NCBI RefSeq assembly: GCF_014284175.1
Contig: NZ_JACOGA010000010.1
Location: forward strand, 124,001-188,000
Origin: Affinundibacterium flavidum
GTDB taxonomy: Bacteria > Pseudomonadota > Gammaproteobacteria > Burkholderiales > Burkholderiaceae_D
Reading direction: 5' to 3'
DNA: 64,000 nucleotides
In this document: one piece after another, positions 38,155-47,208 of the stretch
Position numbering within the stretch: the first letter of the stretch is position 1
Layout of the letters: each line of letters starts with the position of its first letter
Position numbers and translations under genes: made by a program
Notes under the pieces: model-generated
What the model was told of the DNA's origin: nothing
The model's database searches: none
The model's input: only the letters and a program-made list of their open reading frames with translations

Positions 38155-38645
38155 TGCGACACATTATTTCCGTATTGCTCGAAAACGAAGCGGGCGCCTT
38201 ATCGCGTGTAGTGGGCTTATTCTCTGCGCGTGGTTATAACATCGAAACTTTGACGGTTGCACCTACCGAAGATGCAACACTATCACGTATGACTATCGTC
38301 ACCACTGGTTCAGATGACGTGATTGAACAAATCACCAAACATTTGAATCGTTTGATTGAAGTGGTGAAAGTGGTCGACTTAACTGAAGGTGCGCATATTG
38401 AGCGTGAGCTCATGCTCATCAAAGTGCGCGCAGTCGGTAAAGAGCGTGAAGAGATGAAGCGCACGGCGGATATTTTCCGCGGCCGTATCATCGACGTCAC
38501 TGAAAAAAGCTACACCATAGAATTGACCGGTAACAAAGGAAAGCTCGATGCCTTTATCGATTCCATAGAACGTACCGCCATTCTGGAAACAGTCCGTACC
38601 GGCGGTTCTGGTATTGGGCGTGGTGAACGCATCCTGAAAGTGTAA
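38154..38645 (+). CDS. ilvH: Acetolactate synthase small (regulatory) subunit
   Basis: A 163-residue regulatory subunit that activates the large subunit and confers valine feedback. The N-terminal ACT domain (residues 3-78) begins HIISVLLENEAGALSRVVGLFSARGYNIETL, marked here by NEAGALSRV and GYNIETL; the C-terminal domain (about 85-163) has ELTGNKGKLDAFI. Its ATG overlaps the ilvB stop codon by one base, so the two subunits are made in balance. ilvC follows after 164 bases. Confidence 0.95.
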   Translation: MRHIISVLLENEAGALSRVVGLFSARGYNIETLTVAPTEDATLSRMTIVTTGSDDVIEQITKHLNRLIEVVKVVDLTEGAHIERELMLIKVRAVGKEREEMKRTADIFRGRIIDVTEKSYTIELTGNKGKLDAFIDSIERTAILETVRTGGSGIGRGERILKV

Positions 38646-38668
38646 TCAGATTTAGCAGAAGAAGTAAA

Positions 38669-38736
38669 ACCGCGAAGGCGCAGAGGATACCGAGAATTGA
38701 AAGATTCTTCCTCCGTGCTCTCGGTGTCTCTGCGGT
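38669..38736. repeat. Imperfect palindrome in the ilvH-ilvC gap
   Basis: ACCGC, CAGAG and ACCGAG at 38669-38694 pair in order with CTCGGT, CTCTG and GCGGT at 38720-38736, with bulges between. It resembles the CTCTGTG/ACCACAGAG-style dispersed repeats of many bacterial genomes. It may be an RNA stem between cistrons. Confidence 0.65.
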
Positions 38737-38800
38737 CCAGATTAACGCCAATGTTGGCGACTTAGTTTCAGTTTCGATTTTGAATAATTTAAATTTATAG

Positions 38801-39826
<1,026 letters not shown>

Positions 39827-39887
39827 TTCACCGTTTATTTTAACAAAATGTAACATTTATTTTGTTAAGTTTTTGCTGTAAGAACAG

Positions 39888-39910
39888 AGCCACCTTCGGG
39901 TGGCTTTTTC
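39888..39910 (+). terminator. ilvC terminator
   Basis: AGCCACC (39888-39894), loop TTCG, GGTGGCT (39899-39905), then TTTTT. A second AT-rich hairpin, TTAACAAAAT (39840-39849) with ATTTTGTTAA (39859-39868), precedes it. Confidence 0.93.
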
Positions 39911-40114
39911 AATTTATTGATCTGATCACTGCGCAACGTCGTCGATCTAGATATCAACTGAATTCAAATTCAGTTAGTTGGAACGTGGATGTAATGATGG
40001 TTTTTTAATGATTAAATTGAAATAACTATTTTCGATTTGACGTAACATAAGGTTATTCTGCTTTGCTACATTAAGTTACAATGTGAAATGATTTGTAACC
40101 AGAAAAAATGATTT

Positions 40115-41137
40115 ATGGAATTTGCCGAAGAAATCGTCGTTGCACTTTTGGGAAATAGCTTTATTTCAAGGGGGAAAGTGTTCTATCGGGTTGTCGTACA
40201 GTCAATCTCTCATATTCTTTGGGCAGTAGTGCAGGCGTTCCCGTTTACCTTTGTCGGCGCCATAAAACGTCTCCGATTCTTGATAAGATGTGTATTTTAT
40301 GCAAGAGCAAGCGTGATGTGGTTCTCCTATATTCGTCAAAGCGAACTACGTCATGCGACCAAATTTGAGCCAAGTTTGTTGGAAGCTGTGCATCGACCTT
40401 TCTTTGATCGCCGTCTGTCAGCACTCGAGCGAGCGTGCTTATTGCGTGATAATTTTGAATTAATGCGGAGAAATTTTACCCAAGAACATTTTCAGAGCCT
40501 GCTTTTTTCAAAAAAAGTCGAAGTGCTGAAATTGACCGGAAAAAAGCAAGAGGTCGTGCAAGTACATTTAGTGCGTAATGACGCTTACAAGCGTGAAGGT
40601 GGAGCGACTTTGATAATGAGTTTTAATGGAGACTTTTTGCTGTCTTTGACTTTTAGCTTGGCGAAGAGTGTCGATGGTGTTGCCTTCAAGGTAGGTGGAA
40701 TTCAGTCTGGGAATTGTGAGGGGCGACAAAAAATTAAATTGGCGACTGTGGCGATGCATGGCATACAGCCAAGATTGTTGTTGATCGAAGTGTTGCGAAC
40801 GATAGGGCAGCAATTGAATTGCAATAATATTGAATGCATTTCACTTGAGAATCACATTTATCAAGCATGGCGTTATCGTTTTAAGAAGAGCGTGAGCGCT
40901 GAATATAATCAATTGTGGGAGTTGGCTGGCGGTGGGAAAAATGCAAGTGGCAACTACGCCATACCTACTAGTTTGGTTGAAAAGTCTATCGATGAACGTC
41001 CATCAAATAAGCGTAGTGAGTATCGTCGACGTGCATTGCTGATCGCTGAATTGCGTGATCAGGTTCAACAGGCATTAGGTTTTGGTGATAAGGCTAACTC
41101 CACAACTTTGCAGATGTCAGGGCTCGTGCAAGCATAG
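40115..41137 (+). CDS. VirK/YbjX-like DUF535 protein
   Basis: A 340-residue protein of the DUF535 (VirK/YbjX) family. The N-terminal 100 residues are basic and aromatic-rich; the core contains LATVAMHGIQPRLLLIEVLRTIGQQL, marked by HGIQPRLLL, a YNQLWELAGG block and the closing NKRSEYRRRALLIAEL. No signal peptide is clear. Family members are linked to virulence or resistance to antimicrobial peptides in enterobacteria, but the biochemical role is unknown. It stands alone, converging on the MoxR gene. Confidence 0.82.
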   Translation: MEFAEEIVVALLGNSFISRGKVFYRVVVQSISHILWAVVQAFPFTFVGAIKRLRFLIRCVFYARASVMWFSYIRQSELRHATKFEPSLLEAVHRPFFDRRLSALERACLLRDNFELMRRNFTQEHFQSLLFSKKVEVLKLTGKKQEVVQVHLVRNDAYKREGGATLIMSFNGDFLLSLTFSLAKSVDGVAFKVGGIQSGNCEGRQKIKLATVAMHGIQPRLLLIEVLRTIGQQLNCNNIECISLENHIYQAWRYRFKKSVSAEYNQLWELAGGGKNASGNYAIPTSLVEKSIDERPSNKRSEYRRRALLIAELRDQVQQALGFGDKANSTTLQMSGLVQA

Positions 41138-41194
41138 ACATCTTGGACACGGCTGGATGCTCCATTTGCATGAGGCATCCGCTGATTGTCAATG

Positions 41195-42049
41195 TTAACG
41201 ATGATTACGTGACATCATCATTAGTCGCTCGAACAAATGTACGTCTTGCTCGTTCTTCAAGAGCGCCCCATGTAGCGGGGGAACGATATTCTTGTTCTCT
41301 TTGCTCAGTAGAGCTTCCGCAGGTATATCTTCCGCCAGTAATAATTTCAACCAATCGATCAATTCAGACGTGGATGGCTTCTTCTTGAGGCCATTGACTT
41401 CGCGCAATTGATAGAAGGCTTCCAAAGCATTGTTGAGCAATTCATTTTTTAAATTCGGAAAATGTACATTGACAATCGCCTGCATAGTTTCTTTGTCAGG
41501 GAATTTAATGTAATGGAAGAAACAACGACGCAAGAAGGCGTCAGGTAATTCTTTCTCATTGTTTGAGGTAATGATGACCAAAGGTCGATGTTTGGTACGT
41601 ATCATTTCACGGGTTTCGTAGACATAAAATTCCATGCGATCTAATTCACGCAATAAATCGTTAGGGAATTCAATATCGGCCTTGTCGATCTCATCAATCA
41701 AAAGAACTACAGGTTCGTCGGCGTGGAAGGCTTGCCACAATACCCCTTTGACAATGTAGTTGTGAATATCTTTTACGCGTTCATCTCCGAGTTGTGAGTC
41801 GCGCAGACGCGAGACGGCGTCGTATTCGTAGAGACCCTGCTGTGCTTTGGTAGTAGATTTGATGTGCCATTGCATCAAGGGCATATTTAAGGCCGCAGCG
41901 ACTTCTTCTGCTAGCATGGTTTTGCCTGTACCTGGTTCACCTTTAATCAATAAAGGGCGTTGCAGGGTTAATGCAGCATTGACGGCGAGCTTGAGATCAT
42001 CGGTGGCGACATAGTTGTCTGCACCGTTAAAACGTTGATTGGTTTTCAT
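41195..42049 (-). CDS. MoxR-family AAA+ ATPase
   Basis: A 284-residue AAA+ protein. Walker A is KGEPGTGKTMLAEE near residue 36, Walker B is VVLLIDEIDKADIEF, sensor 1 is VIITSNNEKELPDAFLRR. MoxR ATPases act as chaperones in assembly of metal or cofactor enzymes, normally with a VWA-domain partner encoded next door. In related genomes a VWA (CoxE-type) gene often follows, as I recall; here the next gene on the same strand is missing and only a DUF535 gene on the other strand is found. It is divergent from two cytochrome c genes. Confidence 0.9.
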   Translation of the reverse strand: MKTNQRFNGADNYVATDDLKLAVNAALTLQRPLLIKGEPGTGKTMLAEEVAAALNMPLMQWHIKSTTKAQQGLYEYDAVSRLRDSQLGDERVKDIHNYIVKGVLWQAFHADEPVVLLIDEIDKADIEFPNDLLRELDRMEFYVYETREMIRTKHRPLVIITSNNEKELPDAFLRRCFFHYIKFPDKETMQAIVNVHFPNLKNELLNNALEAFYQLREVNGLKKKPSTSELIDWLKLLLAEDIPAEALLSKENKNIVPPLHGALLKNEQDVHLFERLMMMSRNHR

Positions 42050-42338
42050 GTAGTGAAATGATGCGAAAGGATTTGTTGCGTTGAGCTGCTAAAAATTTAG
42101 GTACGAGTATAAACAAAAAAACTTATTTACATGTGAAGCAAGGGAATTCTGGCGGAAAGCCTCGAATCGTCAAAATTGCTGAATTGTGTTTTCATAAGAA
42201 TTACTTAAATGCCCTTTGCCTCGTAATTTGTGACTGAAACACACATGAAATTTGCGCAAAATTAACGGTTATCGGCTAAAATGCTGACTTCGATCAAATC
42301 GCTGTTTTGATTTTCTTGATTATTTTCTCTCAGCTAAT

Positions 42339-42671
42339 ATGAAAAAATTATTTGCTCTACTCGCTTTGGCGAGCGTCGCACAGGTTGCTGTGTCGGCTGA
42401 AGTTGTTGGTAATGCGAAAGCCGCAGAAAACAAAGTGGCAATGTGTATCGGTTGCCACGCAATCCCAGGTTATAAAGCAACTTTCCCTGAAGTTTATCAA
42501 GTGCCTATGATTGGTGGTCAATCTGCGAAATACATTGAAAGTGCGTTGAAAGCCTATCGTAAAGGTGATCGCAAACATCCATCAATGCGCGGTATTGCCG
42601 GTAGCTTGAGCGATCAGGATATCGCTGACTTAGCTGCTTACTATTCACAACAAAACGCACAACAAAAATAA
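42339..42671 (+). CDS. Periplasmic cytochrome c
   Basis: A 110-residue class I cytochrome c. A signal peptide (MKKLFALLALASVAQVAVSA) targets it to the periplasm. Haem attachment is Cys36-x-x-Cys39-His40 (MCIGCH); the sixth ligand is likely the methionine in HPSMRGIAG. It resembles cytochrome c553/c4-half types. A second cytochrome follows 12 bases downstream, so the two are an operon and could form an electron-transfer chain. Confidence 0.9.
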   Translation: MKKLFALLALASVAQVAVSAEVVGNAKAAENKVAMCIGCHAIPGYKATFPEVYQVPMIGGQSAKYIESALKAYRKGDRKHPSMRGIAGSLSDQDIADLAAYYSQQNAQQK

Positions 42672-42683
42672 GCAGGGGAAATT

Positions 42684-43028
42684 ATGAAAAAAATCGCTTT
42701 CGCCGTTTTGGCTGTTGTCATGTCTTCTGCTGCATTTGCAGGTGCAAATATAGAAGCTGGTAAAGCAGCTGCTGCCAAATTTAACTGCGCATCATGCCAT
42801 GGTGCTAATTTTAATGAGCCTGTTGATCCAAGCTATCCGAAGTTGGCTGGTCAACATAAGGACTATTTGGTTCAGGCATTGAAATCTTATCAACGCGCTG
42901 GAGTAGGTACTTCAGGCCGTAGTAATGCGATCATGGAAGCGCAAGCCAAAGCTTTGAGCAATGCAGACATTGAAAACATTGCAGCGTATTTAAATAGTTT
43001 GCAAGGTAGCTTAGTTCTGAAGAAATAA
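42684..43028 (+). CDS. Periplasmic cytochrome c, second of pair
   Basis: A 114-residue class I cytochrome c with signal peptide MKKIAFAVLAVVMSSAAFA. Haem site Cys35-x-x-Cys38-His39 (NCASCH). The likely axial methionine is in AIMEAQAKALSN. KLAGQHKDYLVQALKSYQ is the typical cytochrome c553 phrase. A ribosome site GGGGAAATT precedes the ATG. It ends with a shared bidirectional terminator. Confidence 0.9.
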   Translation: MKKIAFAVLAVVMSSAAFAGANIEAGKAAAAKFNCASCHGANFNEPVDPSYPKLAGQHKDYLVQALKSYQRAGVGTSGRSNAIMEAQAKALSNADIENIAAYLNSLQGSLVLKK

Positions 43029-43046
43029 TTTTTCTGCGCTTTGCTC

Positions 43047-43078
43047 GAAAAAAAGCCACGTTCTCGCGTGGCTTTTTT
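43047..43078. terminator. Bidirectional terminator
   Basis: GCCACG (43054-43059) pairs with CGTGGC (43066-43071) flanked by an A-run (43047-43053) and a T-run (43072-43077), so it can stop transcription from both sides: the cytochrome genes (+) and DUF1841 gene (-). Confidence 0.92.
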
Positions 43079-43106
43079 ATTGCTCATTTGAATGCGGTGT
43101 TTGTAT

Positions 43107-43538
43107 CTATTTTCCAGCTCTGCGCATCAAGGCGGATAAATAAGCCTCACCATCTGGTGGCGTACCATTTCGCTGCGAATTCCAAATCATTTCACCCAAA
43201 CAATCCATCATTTCATGATGTGCTTCGTGAATGGAATTTTTTTTGTGCGCCAAGGCTTCATACGCAACACGCACACCATGTGGTTGATTAATCGTGACTT
43301 GTTCAGCGATCGTCAAATGCATAGAGAGGTGAAGAAAGGGATTGGTTTTGCCCGAATCGACACTGTAATTTCTTTGTAGTGCAGCTTCAACATCGCGAAA
43401 GTCTTCGGCATATTCAGGATGTTGAGAAATCCAATCGGCAGCGATGGTTTCTAAAGGCGTGAGAATTTCTTTAGCGTGATATTTGCGGAAGGTCTCGCAA
43501 AAAAAACGGCGTACGTCGTCTTGACTGGGATTGAACAT
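43107..43538 (-). CDS. DUF1841 family protein
   Basis: A 143-residue cytoplasmic protein starting MFNPSQDDVRRFFCETF; the ATG at 43538 is chosen, since upstream in-frame sequence looks non-coding. LSMHLTIAEQVTINQPHGVR and HHEMMDCLGEMIWNSQRNGTPPDGEAYL are family features, with several His and Asp/Glu residues that might bind a metal. DUF1841 is widespread in Burkholderiales with no known function. It is divergent from the nitroreductase gene. Confidence 0.85.
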   Translation of the reverse strand: MFNPSQDDVRRFFCETFRKYHAKEILTPLETIAADWISQHPEYAEDFRDVEAALQRNYSVDSGKTNPFLHLSMHLTIAEQVTINQPHGVRVAYEALAHKKNSIHEAHHEMMDCLGEMIWNSQRNGTPPDGEAYLSALMRRAGK

Positions 43539-43692
43539 GTTCTGCTTGATGAGCTCTTGATTGAATTTCAGTATTTTACTGGGGATTTGATATGCCCGTA
43601 ATTTTTGCCTGATCATATTGGGGAGCATGCCCCTGAAGAAAAAACTATTTTCGGTTATGATCGCGACTTCGTTTATTGAAAGTTATCTCATC

Positions 43693-44277
43693 ATGTTAAA
43701 TCAAGAATCATTGGATTTATTATTTTCTTCCGCACGCACGCACAATGTTTGGTTGGATAAAGCAGTTAGTGATGAGCAAATTCAGGCGATCTACCATGCG
43801 ATGAAATGGGCGCCAACATCAGCTAACTCATGCCCAGCACGTTTTGTATTTGTAAAATCGGCAGAGCAAAAAGAGAAACTGGTAGCATGTATGTCGCCAG
43901 GTAACGCAGCAAAAACGCGCCAGGCGCCTGTGACTGTAATCATTGGGATGGATTTAGCGTTTTATGAAAAATTGATCAAATTATTTCCACATGCGCCTGA
44001 TGCACGCTCTTGGTTCGAAGGTAATCAAGCGAATATTGAAGCGACTGCTTTCAGAAACTCTAGTTTGCAAGGTGCTTACATGATGATGGCAGCTCGTGCT
44101 TTAGGTTTGGATTGTGGCCCTATGTCAGGATTTGATGCGGATAAAATCAATGCTGCTTTTTTTGCCGATACGCCAGTAAAAGTGAATTTTGTGTGCAGTA
44201 TCGGCTATGGTGATGCGGAAAAACTATTCCCGCGTTCGCCACGTTTGGATTTTGATGAGGCGTGCCAAATCGTTTAA
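43693..44277 (+). CDS. Malonic semialdehyde reductase-like nitroreductase (RutE/HadB type)
   Basis: A 194-residue FMN-binding nitroreductase. Landmarks are [63 protein letters not shown] and [13 protein letters not shown], which fit the RutE/HadB group that reduces malonic semialdehyde or related aldehydes. Other rut genes are not present, so the substrate is uncertain. The start ATG at 43693 is chosen from several in-frame ATGs because it aligns with the usual start ([11 protein letters not shown]). Confidence 0.82.
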   Translation: MLNQESLDLLFSSARTHNVWLDKAVSDEQIQAIYHAMKWAPTSANSCPARFVFVKSAEQKEKLVACMSPGNAAKTRQAPVTVIIGMDLAFYEKLIKLFPHAPDARSWFEGNQANIEATAFRNSSLQGAYMMMAARALGLDCGPMSGFDADKINAAFFADTPVKVNFVCSIGYGDAEKLFPRSPRLDFDEACQIV

Positions 44278-44330
44278 TTAGGTGATTAGGCGAGATGTAG
44301 GTCAAATCTTGATCGTTGTCGTAGTAAAAC

Positions 44331-44367
44331 AAACGCTCTTACACATTCTCTGGTAAGGGCGTTTTTT
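44331..44367 (+). terminator. Terminator overlapping the nth 3' end
   Basis: AACGC..CTTAC (44332-44342) and GTAAG..GCGTT (44353-44363) form a stem followed by a T-run to 44367. It serves the nitroreductase gene but covers the nth stop codon at 44339 and its last codons. Confidence 0.8.
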
Positions 44368-44986
44368 GTTTGAATTCACATAAATCAGCAATCATACAAT
44401 TCCAACATTTGGGTGTACGCGCAATGCAAGTGTAGCGACCATGCAAGATCAGCCAATGATGGGCATCGAGTTTGAAATCATTCGGCACAAATTTCAATAA
44501 TTTTTCTTCGACGATATCAACGTTTTTTCCTGGCGCGATACCAGTGCGATTTGAAACGCGGAAAATATGCGTGTCGACCGCAATCGTAGGCTCACCAAAT
44601 GCAGTGTTGAGCACGACATTCGCCGTTTTTCTACCGACGCCAGGTAGCGCTTCTAAAGCTTCTCGTGTACGTGGCACTTCACCTTTGTGTTGTTCTAATA
44701 AAATGCGGCAAGTTTCGATGGTATTCTTGGCTTTGGTGCGAAAAAGTCCTATCGTTTGTATGTAGGGAATTAAGCCGTCTACACCTAAATCAAATATCTT
44801 CTGTGATGTGTTGGCGATAGGGTAGAGCCGTTTAGTTGCTTTATTTACGGAGACGTCGGTCGCTTGGGCGGATAGTAAGACCGCGATCAATAATTCAAAC
44901 GGCGTTGTGTATTCTAGCTCAGTGGTCGGATGCGGATTTTGTGCTCGCAAGCGGGTGAATATTTCCAGGCGTTTGTTGGCATTCAT
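44339..44986 (-). CDS. nth: Endonuclease III
   Basis: A 215-residue DNA glycosylase/AP lyase that removes oxidised pyrimidines. The helix-hairpin-helix is LPGVGRKTANVVL with the catalytic Lys120, and Asp138 lies in AVDTHIFR, the same numbering as E. coli Nth. The C-terminal 4Fe-4S cluster loop is CIARTPKCWNCMIADLC. It follows rsxB by 21 bases on the same strand, a coupling also known from E. coli (rsx-nth). Confidence 0.96.
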   Translation of the reverse strand: MNANKRLEIFTRLRAQNPHPTTELEYTTPFELLIAVLLSAQATDVSVNKATKRLYPIANTSQKIFDLGVDGLIPYIQTIGLFRTKAKNTIETCRILLEQHKGEVPRTREALEALPGVGRKTANVVLNTAFGEPTIAVDTHIFRVSNRTGIAPGKNVDIVEEKLLKFVPNDFKLDAHHWLILHGRYTCIARTPKCWNCMIADLCEFKQKTPLPENV

Positions 44987-45007
44987 AAGATTTCGGTCGA
45001 CTTAATA

Positions 45008-45736
45008 TTATTGTTGCAGCTCTTTTTTGCTGTTGGCGCGTAAGATTGCGTTGGCGATGATTTTCTTCTTGCGTTCTTTTTCGTCTAACTCACTTTGCGT
45101 TTCTGCGGTCTCGGACGAGACTAATTGGAGTTTTTCGTGCGCCTTTGCTAATAAGCGTTTTTCATTTTCCTGTTTTTCTCGAATGAGACGCAGTTCTCTT
45201 TGTTGGTGGCGTAATTTTGCGCTATCAGCCTGTTCTTGTGACCACGCTTGCCAGCCAGTTGATGTGCTAGAGGTTGGTAACATAATGATGCAATCTACTG
45301 GGCAGGGCGCAACACACAAATCGCAGCCCGTGCATAAATCAGGAATGACGGTATGCATTTGCTTGTTCGCACCCATGATGGCATCGACTGGGCATGCTTG
45401 TATGCAAAGCGTACAACCGATGCAGGTGGCTTCCTCAATAAAGGCGACGGTGCGTGCTTTCTCTATGCCATTGGCTGGATTCAAGGGAATGCTTGTTTTG
45501 CCTAATAAATTGGCGAGTCTATTGATACCTTCTTGTCCACCGGGAGGGCATTGATTGTAGTTTGCACTGTCATCTGCTATCGCAAGGGCGTATTCTTGGC
45601 AGGCGGGGTATCCGCATTTGGTGCATTGCGTTTGTGGTAATAAGTTATTGATTTGTTCAGCGAGAGTGGGTGCCACGGCTTCTAATTCTCTTTGCGATAA
45701 AGTTGATATTATCCGCTCAAAGCTAAAGCTGGACAA
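45008..45736 (-). CDS. rsxB: RnfB/RsxB-type iron-sulfur electron transport protein
   Basis: A 242-residue iron-sulfur protein. Start is TTG at 45736, preceded by AAGGA. A four-cysteine Fe4S cluster motif [15 protein letters not shown]...NQCPPGG lies near residues 37-64, and two ferredoxin-type clusters [15 protein letters not shown] and [15 protein letters not shown] follow. Unlike the full Rnf complex subunit it has no N-terminal membrane helix, and the C-terminal 80 residues are a charged coiled coil. Other rnf genes are absent. It probably serves electron delivery in a small pathway linked with nth. Confidence 0.9.
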   Translation of the reverse strand: MSSFSFERIISTLSQRELEAVAPTLAEQINNLLPQTQCTKCGYPACQEYALAIADDSANYNQCPPGGQEGINRLANLLGKTSIPLNPANGIEKARTVAFIEEATCIGCTLCIQACPVDAIMGANKQMHTVIPDLCTGCDLCVAPCPVDCIIMLPTSSTSTGWQAWSQEQADSAKLRHQQRELRLIREKQENEKRLLAKAHEKLQLVSSETAETQSELDEKERKKKIIANAILRANSKKELQQ

Positions 45737-45829
45737 ATTCCTTGTGAAAATCTTCAGTATTTCCCTCTAAGTTTGCGAGCAGATTGCAGCCTAAAATTGA
45801 GAAAATGCTTTTTGGAAAGTATTCTGCGA

Positions 45830-45858
45830 TTGCCTGAGGGGCTCAATTGCGCTATAAT
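45830..45858 (+). promoter_or_regulatory. carAB sigma-70 promoter
   Basis: TTGCCT (45830-45835), 17-base spacer, TATAAT (45853-45858). Transcription would begin near 45865, giving a leader of about 125 bases before the ATG at 45991. Confidence 0.75.
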
Positions 45859-45990
45859 TCGAGGGTTTAGCTTATTCAAATCTCGTCGTAGCGCATATCC
45901 AAAAAATCACTCTCTACTTTGATTGTTCCTCATTCTCCGGATAGCGCTCTGTTATTAAAGCGGTGTTCTGAGAACAGCAAGTAACGATCG

Positions 45991-47208
45991 ATGTTTGGGC
46001 GCGCAACGGCGGTAACACTACAGGAGTTGCCCTTGCTGCCCATTCCGCAGTCCTTAAGTTCCAATCCCGATACCGTCGCTATTCTTGCCCTCGCTGATGG
46101 CACGATTTTTACGGGTGTCTCCATTGGCGCCGCCGGTCATACGATCGGTGAAGTTGTTTTCAATACCTCCATGACTGGTTATCAAGAAATCTTGACTGAC
46201 CCTAGTTATAGTTCCCAAATCGTTACCTTAACTTATCCGCACATCGGCAATACGGGTGTGAATGCGGAAGACGTCGAATCCGATAAAATTCATGCTGCTG
46301 GTTTGATCATCAAAGATCTGCCTTTGCTGGTATCGAATTTCCGTTCTGAGCAATCTTTGGCGGATTACCTGAAATCACAAAACATCGTTGCTATCGCCGG
46401 TATTGATACGCGCAAATTGACACGTATCTTGCGCGAAAAAGGTGCGCAAGGTGGTGCGATTTTGGTGGGCAAAGATGCAGCGAAAGCTTTAGAGTTGGCG
46501 AAGTCTTTCCCAGGTTTGTCGGGCATGGATCTGGCGAAAGTGGTTTCTGTTTCTAAGTCTTATGAGTGGACAGAAGCAGAATGGAAACTCGGTCAAGGCT
46601 ACGGACAATTAAGTAATCCAGAATTTCATGTCGTTGCTTTCGATTTCGGCGTGAAGCGTAATATTCTGCGTATGTTGGCAGAGCGCGGTTGCAAAGTAAC
46701 CGTGTTGCCCGCGCAATCTACAGCGGCGGACGTACTGGCATTGAATCCTGATGGCGTATTTTTGTCGAATGGCCCTGGCGATCCAGAACCTTGCGATTAC
46801 GCGATTGCAGCGTCTAAGGAATTGATCGAAAAAGGTATTCCAACTTTCGGTATTTGTCTCGGTCATCAAATTATGGCTTTGGCGTCTGGTGCAAAAACTT
46901 TGAAGATGAAGTTTGGTCATCACGGTGCCAACCATCCTGTGCAAGATCTTGATACTAAACAAGTTTTGATCACTTCGCAGAATCATGGTTTTGCGGTTGA
47001 TGCCGCATCCTTGCCAGACAATTGCCGCGTCACGCATGTATCTTTGTTCGACGGTTCTTTGCAAGGTTTTGCCCGTACGGATAAACCAGCATTTTGTTTC
47101 CAAGGTCATCCTGAAGCTTCACCAGGTCCGCATGATATTGCCTACCTGTTTGACCGTTTCACGAACTTGATGAAGACAGCAAAGTTGGAGAAGAACAAAA
47201 ATGCCTAA
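45991..47208 (+). CDS. carA: Carbamoyl phosphate synthetase small subunit
   Basis: The 405-residue glutaminase subunit releases ammonia from glutamine for CarB in arginine and pyrimidine synthesis. The CPSase_sm domain spans about residues 28-165 ([25 protein letters not shown]), and the class I amidotransferase has the catalytic cysteine in [10 protein letters not shown] and the His/Glu of GHPEASPGP. The first about 25 residues ([17 protein letters not shown]) are not typical. A TTG at 46033, with CAGGAG six bases ahead, would give 391 residues and is a possible real start. It overlaps carB by 8 bases. Confidence 0.95.
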   Translation: MFGRATAVTLQELPLLPIPQSLSSNPDTVAILALADGTIFTGVSIGAAGHTIGEVVFNTSMTGYQEILTDPSYSSQIVTLTYPHIGNTGVNAEDVESDKIHAAGLIIKDLPLLVSNFRSEQSLADYLKSQNIVAIAGIDTRKLTRILREKGAQGGAILVGKDAAKALELAKSFPGLSGMDLAKVVSVSKSYEWTEAEWKLGQGYGQLSNPEFHVVAFDFGVKRNILRMLAERGCKVTVLPAQSTAADVLALNPDGVFLSNGPGDPEPCDYAIAASKELIEKGIPTFGICLGHQIMALASGAKTLKMKFGHHGANHPVQDLDTKQVLITSQNHGFAVDAASLPDNCRVTHVSLFDGSLQGFARTDKPAFCFQGHPEASPGPHDIAYLFDRFTNLMKTAKLEKNKNA

